Shown in pieces: positions 8,490 through 17,633 of a stretch of 64,000 nt of DNA. Location of the stretch: NCBI GenBank assembly GCA_964508225.1, contig CAZDRX010000004.1, forward strand, positions 19,951 to 83,950. Reading direction: 5' to 3'. A program made the translations under genes and the position numbers. Position 1 is the first letter of the stretch. Every line of letters begins with the position of its first letter. This stretch comes from CAZDRX01 sp964508225 (GTDB lineage Bacteria > Patescibacteriota > Gracilibacteria > Peribacterales > Peribacteraceae). The notes under the pieces are model-generated. The model had not been told where the DNA came from. It worked only from the letters and a program-made list of their open reading frames with translations, and did no database searches.

Positions 8490-10988
8490 ATGGTTGCCTC
8501 TGAACGACTTGCGATTCTCCACGAGCTTCAGGCGAGTGAGCGGGGTCTGTCCGAGTCAGCGGTGGAGAAGGCACGCCTTCTCTCCGGCTTCAATGAAATC
8601 TCCGCGAAGAAGGAGCCGCTCTGGAAGGTCTTCGTCTCACAGTTTCAGGACGTCATGGTGTACATCCTCCTTGGTGCTGTCGCCGTATCGGTGCTCGTAC
8701 CGCTTTTGCATGCGGGGAATATCGATCGTCATGAGCTTCTGAATGCCGGCATCATCCTCGCGATTGTCATCATCAATGCGATTCTCGGCTTTGTGCAGGA
8801 GTGGAGAGCGGAGAATGCGATCGCGCTCCTGAAGAAGCTCAGCGCGCCTCACGTGAAGGTACGGCGTAACGGTATCACCATCCTCATTCCTGCGCGTGAG
8901 CTTGTGCCGGGCGATCTCATGCTCGTGGAGGCGGGGGACCGCATCAGCGCGGATGCCCGTGTCATCGCGTCATCGTCTGCGGAGGCCGATGAGTCCAGTC
9001 TCACCGGAGAATCCGTTCCTGCCGCCAAGCGCGCGGAGCACATCATTGAGAAAAAGTTCGAGTTCAGTGCAGGCCTGCTCTACTCCGGCACGCTCATGAC
9101 GCGCGGATCGGCTGAGGCTGTGGTGATCCACACGGGACTGGAGACCGAAATCGGCAAGATCACCGCGATGGTGATGGAACTGAAGCCACCGCCGACGCCG
9201 CTTCAGCTTGAATTGAAGCGCACGGGTGAGCGCATCGGCGTGCTCGTGCTCTTCCTCTGTGTCGTGATCTTCGTCATCGGACTCGCGCAGGGCATGGAGC
9301 CGGTCGAACTCTTCTTCACCGCGGTGAGTCTTGCGGTGGCAGCCGTTCCCGAGGGGCTCCCTGCGATCGTCACCATCTGTCTCGCCATCGGTGTGCAGCG
9401 CATGATCAGCCGCAACGCGCTCATCCGCAGACTGGATGCCGTGGAGACACTCGGCAATGTCACGGTCATCTGTGCGGACAAGACGGGCACGATGACGGAG
9501 AACCGCATGAGCGTGACCGACGTCTGGGTGTCGGAGGGAGGGGACGCGAACGACCTCGCGCAGGCGGCTGCTTCCTGTAACCGCGCGGAGTTGCCTGACA
9601 TCGGTGATCCGACGGAGATCGCTTTGCTGAAGCATGCCGAAGCCATCAGCGCAGAGCGTCTGTCGATTGATAATGAGGACGTGCCGTTCACCTCGGAGGC
9701 CAAGTACATGGTCACGACGCATCAGCGCGACGGAAAATCCGTGAAGTTCTACAAGGGTGCACCTGAAGTCATCGCACGTTTTGTCTCGGAGGCCGAGGCC
9801 AAGGACATCCGTGAGACGAGTGACGAGTACTCGCAGAAGGGTCTTCGTGTTCTCGCAGTCGCGGCGGATACCGGGAACGGTCCCAAATCTCTCGGACTCC
9901 TCGCCATGATGGATCCTCCCCGTCAGGGAGTGCGCGAATCGATCGCGCTCGCCGGGAAGGCAGGCATCCGGACCATCATGATCACCGGTGACCACCCTGC
10001 AACGGCTCTCACGGTGGCACGCAACGTCGGCATTCGGACGTCCGGCGTCATCATCGGCACGGAACTCGAGGCGATGGACACGGACGAAGTGAAGCACGCG
10101 CTGCGTACCGTTTCTGTTTTCGCGCGCGTGCAGCCTGCACACAAGGTGCTCATTCTGAAGGCACTGCAGGACATGGGGGAAATCGTCTCCATGAGCGGTG
10201 ACGGCGTGAATGACGCGCCCGCGCTCAAGAAGGCCCATGTCGGTATCGGGATGGGCTTCCGTGGCACCGACATTGCCCGTGAGGCGGCTGCCATGGTGCT
10301 GACGGACGACAACTATTCCACGATCGTCTCGGCCATTGCCGAGGGACGCCGCATCTACGACAACATCAAGAAATTTGTGATCTTCCTCGTCCGCTGCAAC
10401 CTCGGCGAGGTGCTCATCATCGCGGGCGCCATGCTCGTCGGATTGCCGTTGCCGCTCCTGCCGCTCCACATCCTGTGGATCAACCTCGTCACCGACAGTT
10501 TCCCGGCACTCGCGCTGGCTGCAGAGCCCGCAGAGAAGGGGATTATGAGCCGTCCGCCGCGCGGGCAACACGAAGGCATTTTCTCGGGTGAGTGGTTCCT
10601 CCTCGTGTCTGCCGGTGTGCTCAGCATGATTCTCGGTCTCGGCATGTTCAAGCTCTCGCTCTACGAATTTCCGGACGATCTCGCGCTTGCACGTTCCGTG
10701 GCGCTCACGACCTCGATCATGTTTCAGCTGCTCCTCGCACTCTCCACGCGCACGAAGCACTCCGTCTTCAGCCAGTCGCCCTTCGGCAATCCGTGGCTCG
10801 TCGGAGCGGTTCTCCTGTCGGCGGTGGCGCAGGTGGTTCTTCTCATGACTCCGCTTGCGACCCTCTTCAGCGTGAAGCCGATTCCGGTACTCCTCTGGGA
10901 AGAGATTCTCGCCGCATCGATGGTCACCTTCATCATCTTCGAGACGATGAAGTTCGCACAGGGCAGAAACAAGACCACGAAAGCCTGA
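8490..10988 (+). CDS. Cation-transporting P-type ATPase (P2A/calcium-type)
   Basis: 832 residues. A membrane pump that couples ATP hydrolysis to cation export, by family most likely Ca2+. Order: N-terminal cation-ATPase domain, membrane pair M1-M2, actuator with LTGES (171-175), M3-M4 with AVAAVPEGLPA (the PEGL cation site), phosphorylation motif DKTGTMT with Asp330, nucleotide-binding domain containing KGAPE, hinge MITGDHPATA, MSGDGVNDAPALK, and the C-terminal M5-M10 bundle including NLVTDSFPALALA. It lacks a heavy-metal CPC motif. It stands alone between two tRNA-Ser genes on the opposite strand. The exact ion is inferred. Confidence 0.93.
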   Translation: MVASERLAILHELQASERGLSESAVEKARLLSGFNEISAKKEPLWKVFVSQFQDVMVYILLGAVAVSVLVPLLHAGNIDRHELLNAGIILAIVIINAILGFVQEWRAENAIALLKKLSAPHVKVRRNGITILIPARELVPGDLMLVEAGDRISADARVIASSSAEADESSLTGESVPAAKRAEHIIEKKFEFSAGLLYSGTLMTRGSAEAVVIHTGLETEIGKITAMVMELKPPPTPLQLELKRTGERIGVLVLFLCVVIFVIGLAQGMEPVELFFTAVSLAVAAVPEGLPAIVTICLAIGVQRMISRNALIRRLDAVETLGNVTVICADKTGTMTENRMSVTDVWVSEGGDANDLAQAAASCNRAELPDIGDPTEIALLKHAEAISAERLSIDNEDVPFTSEAKYMVTTHQRDGKSVKFYKGAPEVIARFVSEAEAKDIRETSDEYSQKGLRVLAVAADTGNGPKSLGLLAMMDPPRQGVRESIALAGKAGIRTIMITGDHPATALTVARNVGIRTSGVIIGTELEAMDTDEVKHALRTVSVFARVQPAHKVLILKALQDMGEIVSMSGDGVNDAPALKKAHVGIGMGFRGTDIAREAAAMVLTDDNYSTIVSAIAEGRRIYDNIKKFVIFLVRCNLGEVLIIAGAMLVGLPLPLLPLHILWINLVTDSFPALALAAEPAEKGIMSRPPRGQHEGIFSGEWFLLVSAGVLSMILGLGMFKLSLYEFPDDLALARSVALTTSIMFQLLLALSTRTKHSVFSQSPFGNPWLVGAVLLSAVAQVVLLMTPLATLFSVKPIPVLLWEEILAASMVTFIIFETMKFAQGRNKTTKA

Positions 10989-11014
10989 TTCTCCTGTCGT
11001 ACGGTGATGAAGAG

Positions 11015-11102
11015 TGGCGGAGAGGGAGGGATTCGAACCCTCGAGGCCTTTCGGCCTGCCACGTTAGCAGTGTGGTGCCTTCAGCCACTCGGCCACCTCT
11101 CC
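11015..11102 (-). tRNA. tRNA-Ser(GCU)
   Basis: Type-II tRNA of 88 nt with encoded CCA. Acceptor GGAGAGG/CCTCTCC, anticodon loop CTGCTAA (GCU), long variable arm with GGCC-GAAA-GGCC, and the same T-arm half as the tRNA-Ser at 8236. One A-C mismatch closes the anticodon stem. A TATACT box lies about 10 nt upstream of the 5' end on the same strand. Confidence 0.96.
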
Positions 11103-11171
11103 GTGCGCGCAGAGTATACAGAACGCGCACGGTTCCGCGCACCTCGAAATCTCCGCTTCAGGAAGCGCCTC

Positions 11172-11777
11172 TCATGCCCCGGTGAGTTTTGCCTTCAGCG
11201 TGGCGTAGTTCACCGTGTCATCGCCGAAGCCGCTGACGGTGAGTACATCAAGTTGCTCGCCGTTCTCTTCGAACGTCTTCACAATGACGGCAAGAATCTC
11301 CGTGCTCACGATGACGCATCCCATGCTGCGATAGCGCATCTGATCACCGAGCATCACTTCCGCGTAGGCATGGGAATGAATGCCGTAGGGCGTGCCCTCG
11401 CCGTCGTACGAGAGGCGCAGGAACGTCCCCTCGGCGCCGAAGGTGATACGGTCGCCTTTCGTCTCCTTCGATGACGAGATCCAGTGGCGGTTCGGCGTCG
11501 CGGCGTTGTACGTGCGTCCGATGTAGCGGACGACTCTTCGTTGGCCGGTCGCTACAGGAAATGACGTGAAGCCGCCGTCACGGTGGATGAGGTAGCCGAT
11601 GTTCGTCTGCGTATCGACGAGGAAAGAATCACCTGGCTCACTCTGCCACTCAGCGACCGGTGTCTCCGGCATCTCGGACGGAATGGTGGTGAACCACTCT
11701 GCATGCGCGGGGACGGAGGCACACAACGTGCATACAGCCCCAAGGACAGCCAGTGAAGTGGACAGGGTTCGGTACAA
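11172..11777 (-). CDS. L,D-transpeptidase (YkuD domain), exported
   Basis: 201 residues if it starts at TTG 11777. Forms 3-3 cross-links in peptidoglycan or attaches proteins to it. The YkuD catalytic block is clear: PYGIHSHAYAEVMLG followed by RSMGCVIVS, supplying the His and the nucleophilic Cys of the S-x-GC motif. The signal peptide is TLSTSLAVLGAVCTLCASV with cleavage after AHA. An upstream in-frame ATG at 11870 exists, but the promoter at 11786-11813 lies downstream of it, so translation must begin later. The only reasonable in-frame start after the promoter is TTG 11777, about 2 nt from the predicted transcript start. Confidence 0.85.
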   Translation of the reverse strand: MYRTLSTSLAVLGAVCTLCASVPAHAEWFTTIPSEMPETPVAEWQSEPGDSFLVDTQTNIGYLIHRDGGFTSFPVATGQRRVVRYIGRTYNAATPNRHWISSSKETKGDRITFGAEGTFLRLSYDGEGTPYGIHSHAYAEVMLGDQMRYRSMGCVIVSTEILAVIVKTFEENGEQLDVLTVSGFGDDTVNYATLKAKLTGA

Positions 11778-11785
11778 AGTTGTGT

Positions 11786-11813
11786 ATTGTACGTATTTAC
11801 TAAAAATTGTCAA
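11786..11813 (-). promoter_or_regulatory. Consensus sigma-70 promoter of the L,D-transpeptidase gene
   Basis: Minus strand: perfect -35 TTGACA (11813-11808), 16-bp A/T-rich spacer, -10 TACAAT (11791-11786). Transcription would begin near 11779, practically on the TTG start codon at 11777. The region is the most A/T-rich stretch around and also holds the divergent upstream region of the glycosyltransferase gene. Confidence 0.8.
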
Positions 11814-11864
11814 TCCTTGCGGAAGCCCAATCTGAAGCCTTTTGCTATAGTGGAAGCCACTTTC

Positions 11865-13016
11865 ATGCATTCTGACCCCTCCGGAACTTCCGGTATCTCC
11901 GTCGGCGTACTGACGTACGACTACGACCCGCCCATCGGGGGTCTTGGCGTGCTCGCGCAGACGTACGTCAGAGCCCTCAAGTCCCTCTATCCGTCGTCAG
12001 GATTCACGGTCATCTCTCCGAGTAAGCGTGCGGATGATCGCGGTTCCATCTTCGGCCGCTTCCGCTGGAGGAGATCCGGAGGCTGTCCACTCTTCTCCCT
12101 GTCACTTCTTTTCACGCTTCCTTCCATCGTGCGGCGTCACCGTCTCGACGTGCTCCATGTTCATGCGGGATCGGGAGGTGTGTTTCTCCTGCGGAGGCCG
12201 CCGTGTCCGGTCGTCGTCACCTCTCACCACACCTATCGTCAGGAGTCCGAGATGGTGTTCGATCGCTCACCTCTCAAGCGCTGGTGGAAGAGGTGCATGT
12301 CCTTCCTTGAGAAGAGGACGTACATGCTCGCTGACCTCGTGTGCTGTGTCTCTGCCGATACGAGAGCGGAACTCATCGGGCACTACGGGATTCCTGAATC
12401 CAAGGTCATCGTCGTGGAGAATCCGGTTCCCACGGATACGCTTGAGCGGTTCCGCACCGAACCCAAGGATCCTGCGACCATTCTCTTCGTGGGCAGGCTG
12501 GAGGAGCGGAAGGGGATTATGCTTCTCCTGAAGGCCTTCCATATTCTCTCGAAGGAATTTCCGGATCTCCGTCTCCGTCTCATCGGCCGTAATCTCATCG
12601 GGGAGCGGCTTGATGGCTTTCTCGGGTCGCATGATCTTGAGAATCGCGTGACGTCCCTCGGCCATGTGCATGACCCCTTCCGCTTCCGTGAGATGGCGAG
12701 AGCGACGGTTCTCGTGGTGCCGTCCAGACTCGAAGGCTTCGGACTGGTCGCCGCAGAAGGCATGATGCTCGGCTCCTGCGTCATCGCGAGCGATGCGCCG
12801 GGGCTTCGCTCCATTGTGGAGGATGGGAAGACAGGCAGGTCGTTTCGCTCCGGAGACGTTCAGGATTTCACGCGGGTTCTCCGCGAAGTACTTGCTGACC
12901 CCGCAGAAAGGCAGCGTCTGGCTCTGGGGGGACGACAGCGTGCTGAAAAGAGGTTCTCTGTTCAGGAGCGGACGGAAGAATTGATGAATGCCCTCATGAG
13001 CGTCACGATCCACTAA
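11865..13016 (+). CDS. Glycosyltransferase family 4 protein
   Basis: 383 residues from ATG 11865. GT-B fold retaining glycosyltransferase, cytoplasmic, probably adding a sugar to a lipid or surface glycan. The N-terminal domain has the glycine loop PPIGGLGVLAQTY and DVLHVHAGSGG. The C-terminal domain has ILFVGRLEERKGIMLLLKAF (nucleotide-sugar binding) and the EX7E region VPSRLEGFGLVAAEGMMLG. A TATAGT box at 11846-11851 supports this start over the in-frame ATG at 11787, which lies in the promoter region of the divergent gene. Donor and acceptor cannot be deduced. Confidence 0.88.
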   Translation: MHSDPSGTSGISVGVLTYDYDPPIGGLGVLAQTYVRALKSLYPSSGFTVISPSKRADDRGSIFGRFRWRRSGGCPLFSLSLLFTLPSIVRRHRLDVLHVHAGSGGVFLLRRPPCPVVVTSHHTYRQESEMVFDRSPLKRWWKRCMSFLEKRTYMLADLVCCVSADTRAELIGHYGIPESKVIVVENPVPTDTLERFRTEPKDPATILFVGRLEERKGIMLLLKAFHILSKEFPDLRLRLIGRNLIGERLDGFLGSHDLENRVTSLGHVHDPFRFREMARATVLVVPSRLEGFGLVAAEGMMLGSCVIASDAPGLRSIVEDGKTGRSFRSGDVQDFTRVLREVLADPAERQRLALGGRQRAEKRFSVQERTEELMNALMSVTIH

Positions 13017-13043
13017 CCCGAACAAATGAGTTGTACATACTCG

Positions 13044-13061
13044 TGCTCTTTATCAAGAGCA
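13044..13061. repeat. Perfect inverted repeat upstream of rsmH
   Basis: TGCTCTT-TATC-AAGAGCA: 7-bp arms with a 4-nt loop, about 45 nt before the rsmH start and just upstream of its -10-like GATACT (13092-13097). There is no T-run after it on either strand, so it is more likely an operator or mRNA structure than a terminator. No mraZ gene precedes rsmH here. Confidence 0.45.
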
Positions 13062-13106
13062 AAACATTGAATCCATTTTCAAAAAAAGTAGGATACTCGG
13101 GTCACG

Positions 13107-14030
13107 ATGCACATCCCCGTTCTCCTCTCAGAAGTGTTGGCCTCTCTCTCGCCGTCATCCGGTGACCGGATACTCGACGTGACCCTCGGTCTCGGCGGTC
13201 ACGCGGAGGCGATGCTGAAGGCAACCGGATCTTCCGGCGTCCTCGTCGGCATCGACGCGGATCTGCAGAATCTGGAACGTGCGAGGACGCGACTGCCTTC
13301 GGGCAGCACCGTACTCGTCCATGCGAACTTCAGAGACGTTCCCGCGTGTCTGCCTCCTGAGCAGCGCGTGTTCGATGTCATCCTTGCCGATCTCGGCATC
13401 AGTTCCCCGCATCTCGACGACGCTTCCCGTGGGTTCAGTTTCCGCTTCGATGCGCCTCTCGACATGCGTCTTGATCAGTCTTCCGGCCAGCCGGCTTCCA
13501 TCGTGCTCTCGTCACTCGATCGCGCATCGCTCATCAGGATCTTCCGTGACTATGGTGAAGTGCAGCGCAGCCACCGCCTCGTGGATGAGATCATCTCCCG
13601 CAGGAAAACCGATCCCGTGCGCACGACCTTCGCACTTTCCGATGCGATCCGGAAGGCCTATGGCACGGTCGCAGGCGGAGACATCCTTCCGCAGGTCTTT
13701 CAGGCTCTCCGTATCGCTGTGAACGGGGAACTGGATGCTCTCGATACGTTCCTGCGCGAAGCCCCGAGGCTGCTTGGACCCGGTGGCAGACTCGGCATCA
13801 TCAGTTTCCATTCACTCGAAGACCGGATGGTGAAGACTGCGTTCAGGGATCTGACGACTGCGCCGAAGGATCCCCTCACCGGACAGGATCTTCATCCGCC
13901 TGAGTTCGAACTTCTCACGAAGAAGGGGATCGCTCCCTCTGATGGCGAGACTGCGTCGAATCCGCGCGCCCGTTCCGCGAGGTTGCGTGCAATCCGGCGC
14001 CTTCCGGCGTATACTTCCCTCCGTTCCTGA
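13107..14030 (+). CDS. rsmH: 16S rRNA (cytosine(1402)-N(4))-methyltransferase RsmH
   Basis: 307 residues. SAM-dependent methylation of N4 of C1402 in 16S rRNA, affecting start-codon fidelity. Family marks: HIPVLLSEVL at the N-terminus, LDVTLGLGGHAEAML (SAM loop), DLGISSPHLDDASRGFSFR, PLDMRLDQS, QVFQALRIAVNGEL and the C-terminal ISFHSLEDRMVK. As usual in bacteria it is followed directly by an ftsL-like gene, forming the start of a division/cell-wall cluster. Confidence 0.97.
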   Translation: MHIPVLLSEVLASLSPSSGDRILDVTLGLGGHAEAMLKATGSSGVLVGIDADLQNLERARTRLPSGSTVLVHANFRDVPACLPPEQRVFDVILADLGISSPHLDDASRGFSFRFDAPLDMRLDQSSGQPASIVLSSLDRASLIRIFRDYGEVQRSHRLVDEIISRRKTDPVRTTFALSDAIRKAYGTVAGGDILPQVFQALRIAVNGELDALDTFLREAPRLLGPGGRLGIISFHSLEDRMVKTAFRDLTTAPKDPLTGQDLHPPEFELLTKKGIAPSDGETASNPRARSARLRAIRRLPAYTSLRS

Positions 14031-14034
14031 CGTC

Positions 14035-14436
14035 ATGCTGAACGCGACACCTATCGCACCGCTTTCGTCCTTCTCCGAGCCGCTCCGGAGACATTCGCTC
14101 AAGCGGATGATGTCGAGCAGCACCATGCTTCTTCTTGTCGTGATCGGCACGCTCATCATCGTGCTCGCACTCCTCATTCTCTTCCATCACAACCTGAACG
14201 CCACGAAGGGTTACAGGCTGAGGACACTGGAACGTGCGCGCTCACAGCTTCTTCTGGAACAGGAGGTGCTCAATATGCAGATCGCCAAGTCGCAGTCACT
14301 CGAGACACTCCAGACCGATCCGACCGTCCTCAACATGGAGAAGCCGAGGAACCCGAAGTACATTCAGGCGGAGGACCCGGCGCTCATCGAAGGTCTGGCG
14401 GCGAGGCCGCAGGACGCAGAGGCGACTGTCGAGTGA
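14035..14436 (+). CDS. FtsL-like cell-division membrane protein
   Basis: 133 residues from ATG 14035, 4 nt after the rsmH stop. Topology is that of FtsL: cytoplasmic N-terminus of about 35 residues, one helix (MLLLVVIGTLIIVLALLILF), then an extracellular coiled coil (LRTLERARSQLLLEQEVLNM) with a short tail. Sequence is too divergent for certain family assignment. The position behind rsmH is the main argument. An FtsB/DivIC-like partner is encoded at 56615-57058. Confidence 0.7.
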   Translation: MLNATPIAPLSSFSEPLRRHSLKRMMSSSTMLLLVVIGTLIIVLALLILFHHNLNATKGYRLRTLERARSQLLLEQEVLNMQIAKSQSLETLQTDPTVLNMEKPRNPKYIQAEDPALIEGLAARPQDAEATVE

Positions 14437-14439
14437 CCG

Positions 14440-15858
14440 TTACAGCGGGCGGATCTGGATCGACATGATCCTCTGACCCCCCGGACCCATATCGGAGACG
14501 ACGACCACGCGCTGGCCTGTTTTCAGGGCGCCCTTCTTCTTGAGGACTGCGAGGGCAGCGGCTGCCGTGACCTCGGACTTGTCCGAGAACTTCACGACGT
14601 GCGGTGTGACGCCCCAGAGGAGCATCATGCGGCGCTGGCAGGCTTCGTTATCGGTGAAGGCATGGATCGGCACGAGCGGACGGCAGTTGCTCACGGCGCG
14701 AGCCGTGCGGCCGTGCTTGCTCATGACGACGAGAGCGTCGGCCTGCAGCTTGGTGGCAAGCACACTCGCGGAGAGCGCCTGTTCGCGACGGGGCATATCG
14801 ATGTCGGCGGCGACAGCCGGGCTGTCATCGGCGAGGAGATCGAAGCGGGGTTCCACGAGCTCACTGCTCCGGAGCACCTTGTCCATGGCGATGACGGACT
14901 TCATCGGATACATGCCGCCGGCAGTTTCGCCGGAGAGCATGGTGCTGTCGGCCTGTGAACGTGCGGCGTAGGCAATGTCGGAGACTTCGGCACGCGTCGG
15001 GGTCGGGTTCATGATCATGCTCTCGAGCATGTGGGTGGCCACGATGACCGGCTTTCCCGCCTTGCGACACTTCCGGACGATGTCGTCCTGGATCCTCGGA
15101 ACATCCTCGAAGGGGACTTCCGATCCGAGGTCGCCGCGGGCGACCATGATGCCGTCCGAAGCCGCGATAATAGCGTCGATATTCTCGACAGCCTGCGGCG
15201 TTTCGATCTTGGCGATGATGTGTGCTTCACTCTTGTGTTTCCTCAAAAAGGTCTTGAGCTCCTCGATGTCCTCGCCCGTGCGGACGAAGGACGTCGCGTA
15301 GAAGTCGAGATCCTGCTCGATGCCGAACTTGATGTCCTTCCAGTCCTTGTCCGTGAAGGACGGGAGACTGATGTACGCGCCCGGGAGGTTCACGTGTCTG
15401 CGGGAGCCGATCTTGCCTCCCTCGAGCGCCTTCGCGATCACGATATCTTTGTCGATCTTTGTCACCTTCATCTCGATCGCTCCGTTGTCGATGACAATGC
15501 AGCGAGCGTGCTTGGCATCGCGCGCGAAGAGATCGTAGTTCACCTTGATCGTCTTCATCTTCTCCTTGCCGGTCGGGTCCTTGGAAGTGAAGGCGACGAG
15601 ATCACCCTTCTCGATGACGATGGGTGTCGTGACGTCGCCCGTGCGCACCTCGGGCCCCTTCGTGTCGAGCATGATACCGAGCGAATAGCCTTTCTTGTTC
15701 ACCGAACGGATATAGTCGATCGTCTTGCCGTGGAAGGCATGATCACCGTGCGAGAAATTCAGGCGGCAGATGTTCACACCCATCTTCGCAAGCTCCTCGA
15801 TTTTCTCGGGAGTAGCGGTGGCAGGACCGATGGTCGCAATGATTCGTGTGTAACGCAT
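14440..15858 (-). CDS. pyk: Pyruvate kinase
   Basis: 472 residues. Converts phosphoenolpyruvate and ADP to pyruvate and ATP. Motifs: TRIIATIGPAT, CRLNFSHGDHAFH, LDTKGPEVRTG, the active-site helix IIAKIETPQAVENID, MVARGDLGSEVP, ATHMLESMIMNPTPTRAE, and SQADSTMLSGETAGGMYP. The C-terminal allosteric domain is present. It converges with the ftsL-like gene, leaving 3 nt between stops. With gap (50741) it represents lower glycolysis in the window. Confidence 0.97.
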   Translation of the reverse strand: MRYTRIIATIGPATATPEKIEELAKMGVNICRLNFSHGDHAFHGKTIDYIRSVNKKGYSLGIMLDTKGPEVRTGDVTTPIVIEKGDLVAFTSKDPTGKEKMKTIKVNYDLFARDAKHARCIVIDNGAIEMKVTKIDKDIVIAKALEGGKIGSRRHVNLPGAYISLPSFTDKDWKDIKFGIEQDLDFYATSFVRTGEDIEELKTFLRKHKSEAHIIAKIETPQAVENIDAIIAASDGIMVARGDLGSEVPFEDVPRIQDDIVRKCRKAGKPVIVATHMLESMIMNPTPTRAEVSDIAYAARSQADSTMLSGETAGGMYPMKSVIAMDKVLRSSELVEPRFDLLADDSPAVAADIDMPRREQALSASVLATKLQADALVVMSKHGRTARAVSNCRPLVPIHAFTDNEACQRRMMLLWGVTPHVVKFSDKSEVTAAAALAVLKKKGALKTGQRVVVVSDMGPGGQRIMSIQIRPL

Positions 15859-15936
15859 AGAGTGAGTGGGAAAGTTTGAAGCGCGCGGGAGTCTACACGA
15901 CGCATCCGATCGATGCCAGACTCCGCACTACGGATT

Positions 15937-17466
15937 CTATTGATTCCGCGGCACAGGTGTGACGAGAGGACTCACTTTGTTGCAACCGACGCACGTGAGC
16001 TCCCACAGCGGGAAGATCGCCCGCCTGCTGAATTGCTGCATGGTGATGGGCTCGTAGTACGTGAGTGCATGGAAGTACTGGTAGCCCGCAAACATGAGAA
16101 GCGCGAGGACAGTGAGTCCGAGGACCTTCTTCTGCATATCGATCACCATGGATCCGATTCTGCCGATGTTCTCCACCGCGAGGCAGAAGAGAATGTAGCT
16201 GAACATCAGCGGGAGGAAATAGTGGTACAGATACATCACCCGATTCAGGTGCGAGATTGCGATCATGTAGCTCACATAGATTCCGAGGAACACGAGCAGA
16301 TACAGCCCATGCTTGAGCTTCGGTGAATCCGGGAGGAGTACGCGCGCGGTGAGGAGGAACATCGAGAGCAGGACGCCGAGAAGTCCGCACATCCACGTCA
16401 CGGGGTTCGACTGGAGGTACAGGTACCGGATCGCATCATTGCCGGATTTTTCCCAGCGATAGTTGATGCTGCGTGCGCCAAGCGGCCAGAAGAAGGAGGG
16501 ACTGCCGTTCTCATCAGGTTTGCACAGATCCAGTCTCGGGACACCCACTTCATAGTGGTGGACGAAGCGGAAGGAATCCCGCAGCATGATCGGAAACGAC
16601 CGCAGATCAGACGTCGCATTTCGCGCAAGGATATCCTTGTACGCATCGGATGCCTGATAGTAGCCGTTCTCATTCAATTCAGGGACGATCTTGGTCGCGA
16701 CCGAAAAGTGAACCTGCCACACCGAGACGTATGTCACGAAGAATCCGACGATCGTGAGTATGCAGAACAGCGTCACGCGCCTCCAGTCCGGAATGAGGAG
16801 CCACACCGCGACCGGAAAGAGCAGGATGAAGATGAGGCCGACAACCTTCGTGGTCATGATGAGCCCGAAGACGGCCCCTGCGAGGAGGGACATCAGGCAG
16901 AATCTGAGCAGAAGTCGTGGCGGAATCTTCGGCACGTGCAGAAGGACAAGGATGAGGAGGAGTCCGAAGAACGTCACGGGCGTATCCACCATCGCCCCGC
17001 GGCTATGCACAATCTGTGCATTGTCGAACACATATAGAAAGGTGAAGAGTGCCGACATCGACGGGTTGGCCGTGAAGAAGAGAAAGATGAAGAAGAGAAC
17101 CGGAGCCACCAGCCAGCCGAGAAGCGAGGGGAAGAGCCGGTAACCCGTGAACGAGAAGTTGTCACCCAGTCCCGAGGCATAGTCCGTCTTGAGGAATTCT
17201 CGGTTCTTCTCGGGACTATTGCTGTGCGTGATCTTTTCTCCGAGAGCGATGAGCAGCTTGCCCAGCGGCGGGTGCGGCTCCATGAAGAAGACGCCGTTCA
17301 GATACTTCTGTGCCGCGGCGACGTGGTACGGCTCGTCCCAGAAAGGATACGGGGGGAAATTGTAACGGTAGAAGTACGTGAAGAACGACGTGAGCAGCAC
17401 GAACAGGAGGTAGAGGAGGACACTTCCCTGTTGCAGTGATTTGTCCTTCGGTTTTTTGGTGACCAT
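15937..17466 (-). CDS. PMT-family (GT39) protein O-mannosyltransferase
   Basis: 509 residues, about ten membrane helices. PMT enzymes transfer mannose from a polyprenyl-phosphate carrier to Ser/Thr of exported proteins. Diagnostic features: first extracellular loop with the catalytic acidic pair in FWDEPYHVAAAQKYLNG followed by HPPLGKLLIALG, then FSFTGYRLFPSLLGWL and IVHSRGAMVDTPV. The C-terminal loop and helices match bacterial PMTs. It is transcribed divergently from two Ser-rich surface-protein genes that start at 17634, with TAGAAT 6 nt before its ATG. These proteins are plausible substrates (inference). Confidence 0.85.
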   Translation of the reverse strand: MVTKKPKDKSLQQGSVLLYLLFVLLTSFFTYFYRYNFPPYPFWDEPYHVAAAQKYLNGVFFMEPHPPLGKLLIALGEKITHSNSPEKNREFLKTDYASGLGDNFSFTGYRLFPSLLGWLVAPVLFFIFLFFTANPSMSALFTFLYVFDNAQIVHSRGAMVDTPVTFFGLLLILVLLHVPKIPPRLLLRFCLMSLLAGAVFGLIMTTKVVGLIFILLFPVAVWLLIPDWRRVTLFCILTIVGFFVTYVSVWQVHFSVATKIVPELNENGYYQASDAYKDILARNATSDLRSFPIMLRDSFRFVHHYEVGVPRLDLCKPDENGSPSFFWPLGARSINYRWEKSGNDAIRYLYLQSNPVTWMCGLLGVLLSMFLLTARVLLPDSPKLKHGLYLLVFLGIYVSYMIAISHLNRVMYLYHYFLPLMFSYILFCLAVENIGRIGSMVIDMQKKVLGLTVLALLMFAGYQYFHALTYYEPITMQQFSRRAIFPLWELTCVGCNKVSPLVTPVPRNQ

Positions 17467-17633
17467 GCCGTGATTCTATCCAGAAGTGAGGCCACTTGTC
17501 TAAAGTCAGCCGGGAATCCCGCTGTTTTGCCTTCCACTCGTTCACAACATCCGAGACGGAGGTGATCCGCAAGTGCAATCCACCTTTTCTTATATTGCGC
17601 TCTGACTTGTCTCTTCTCTACACTCGTACTCAT

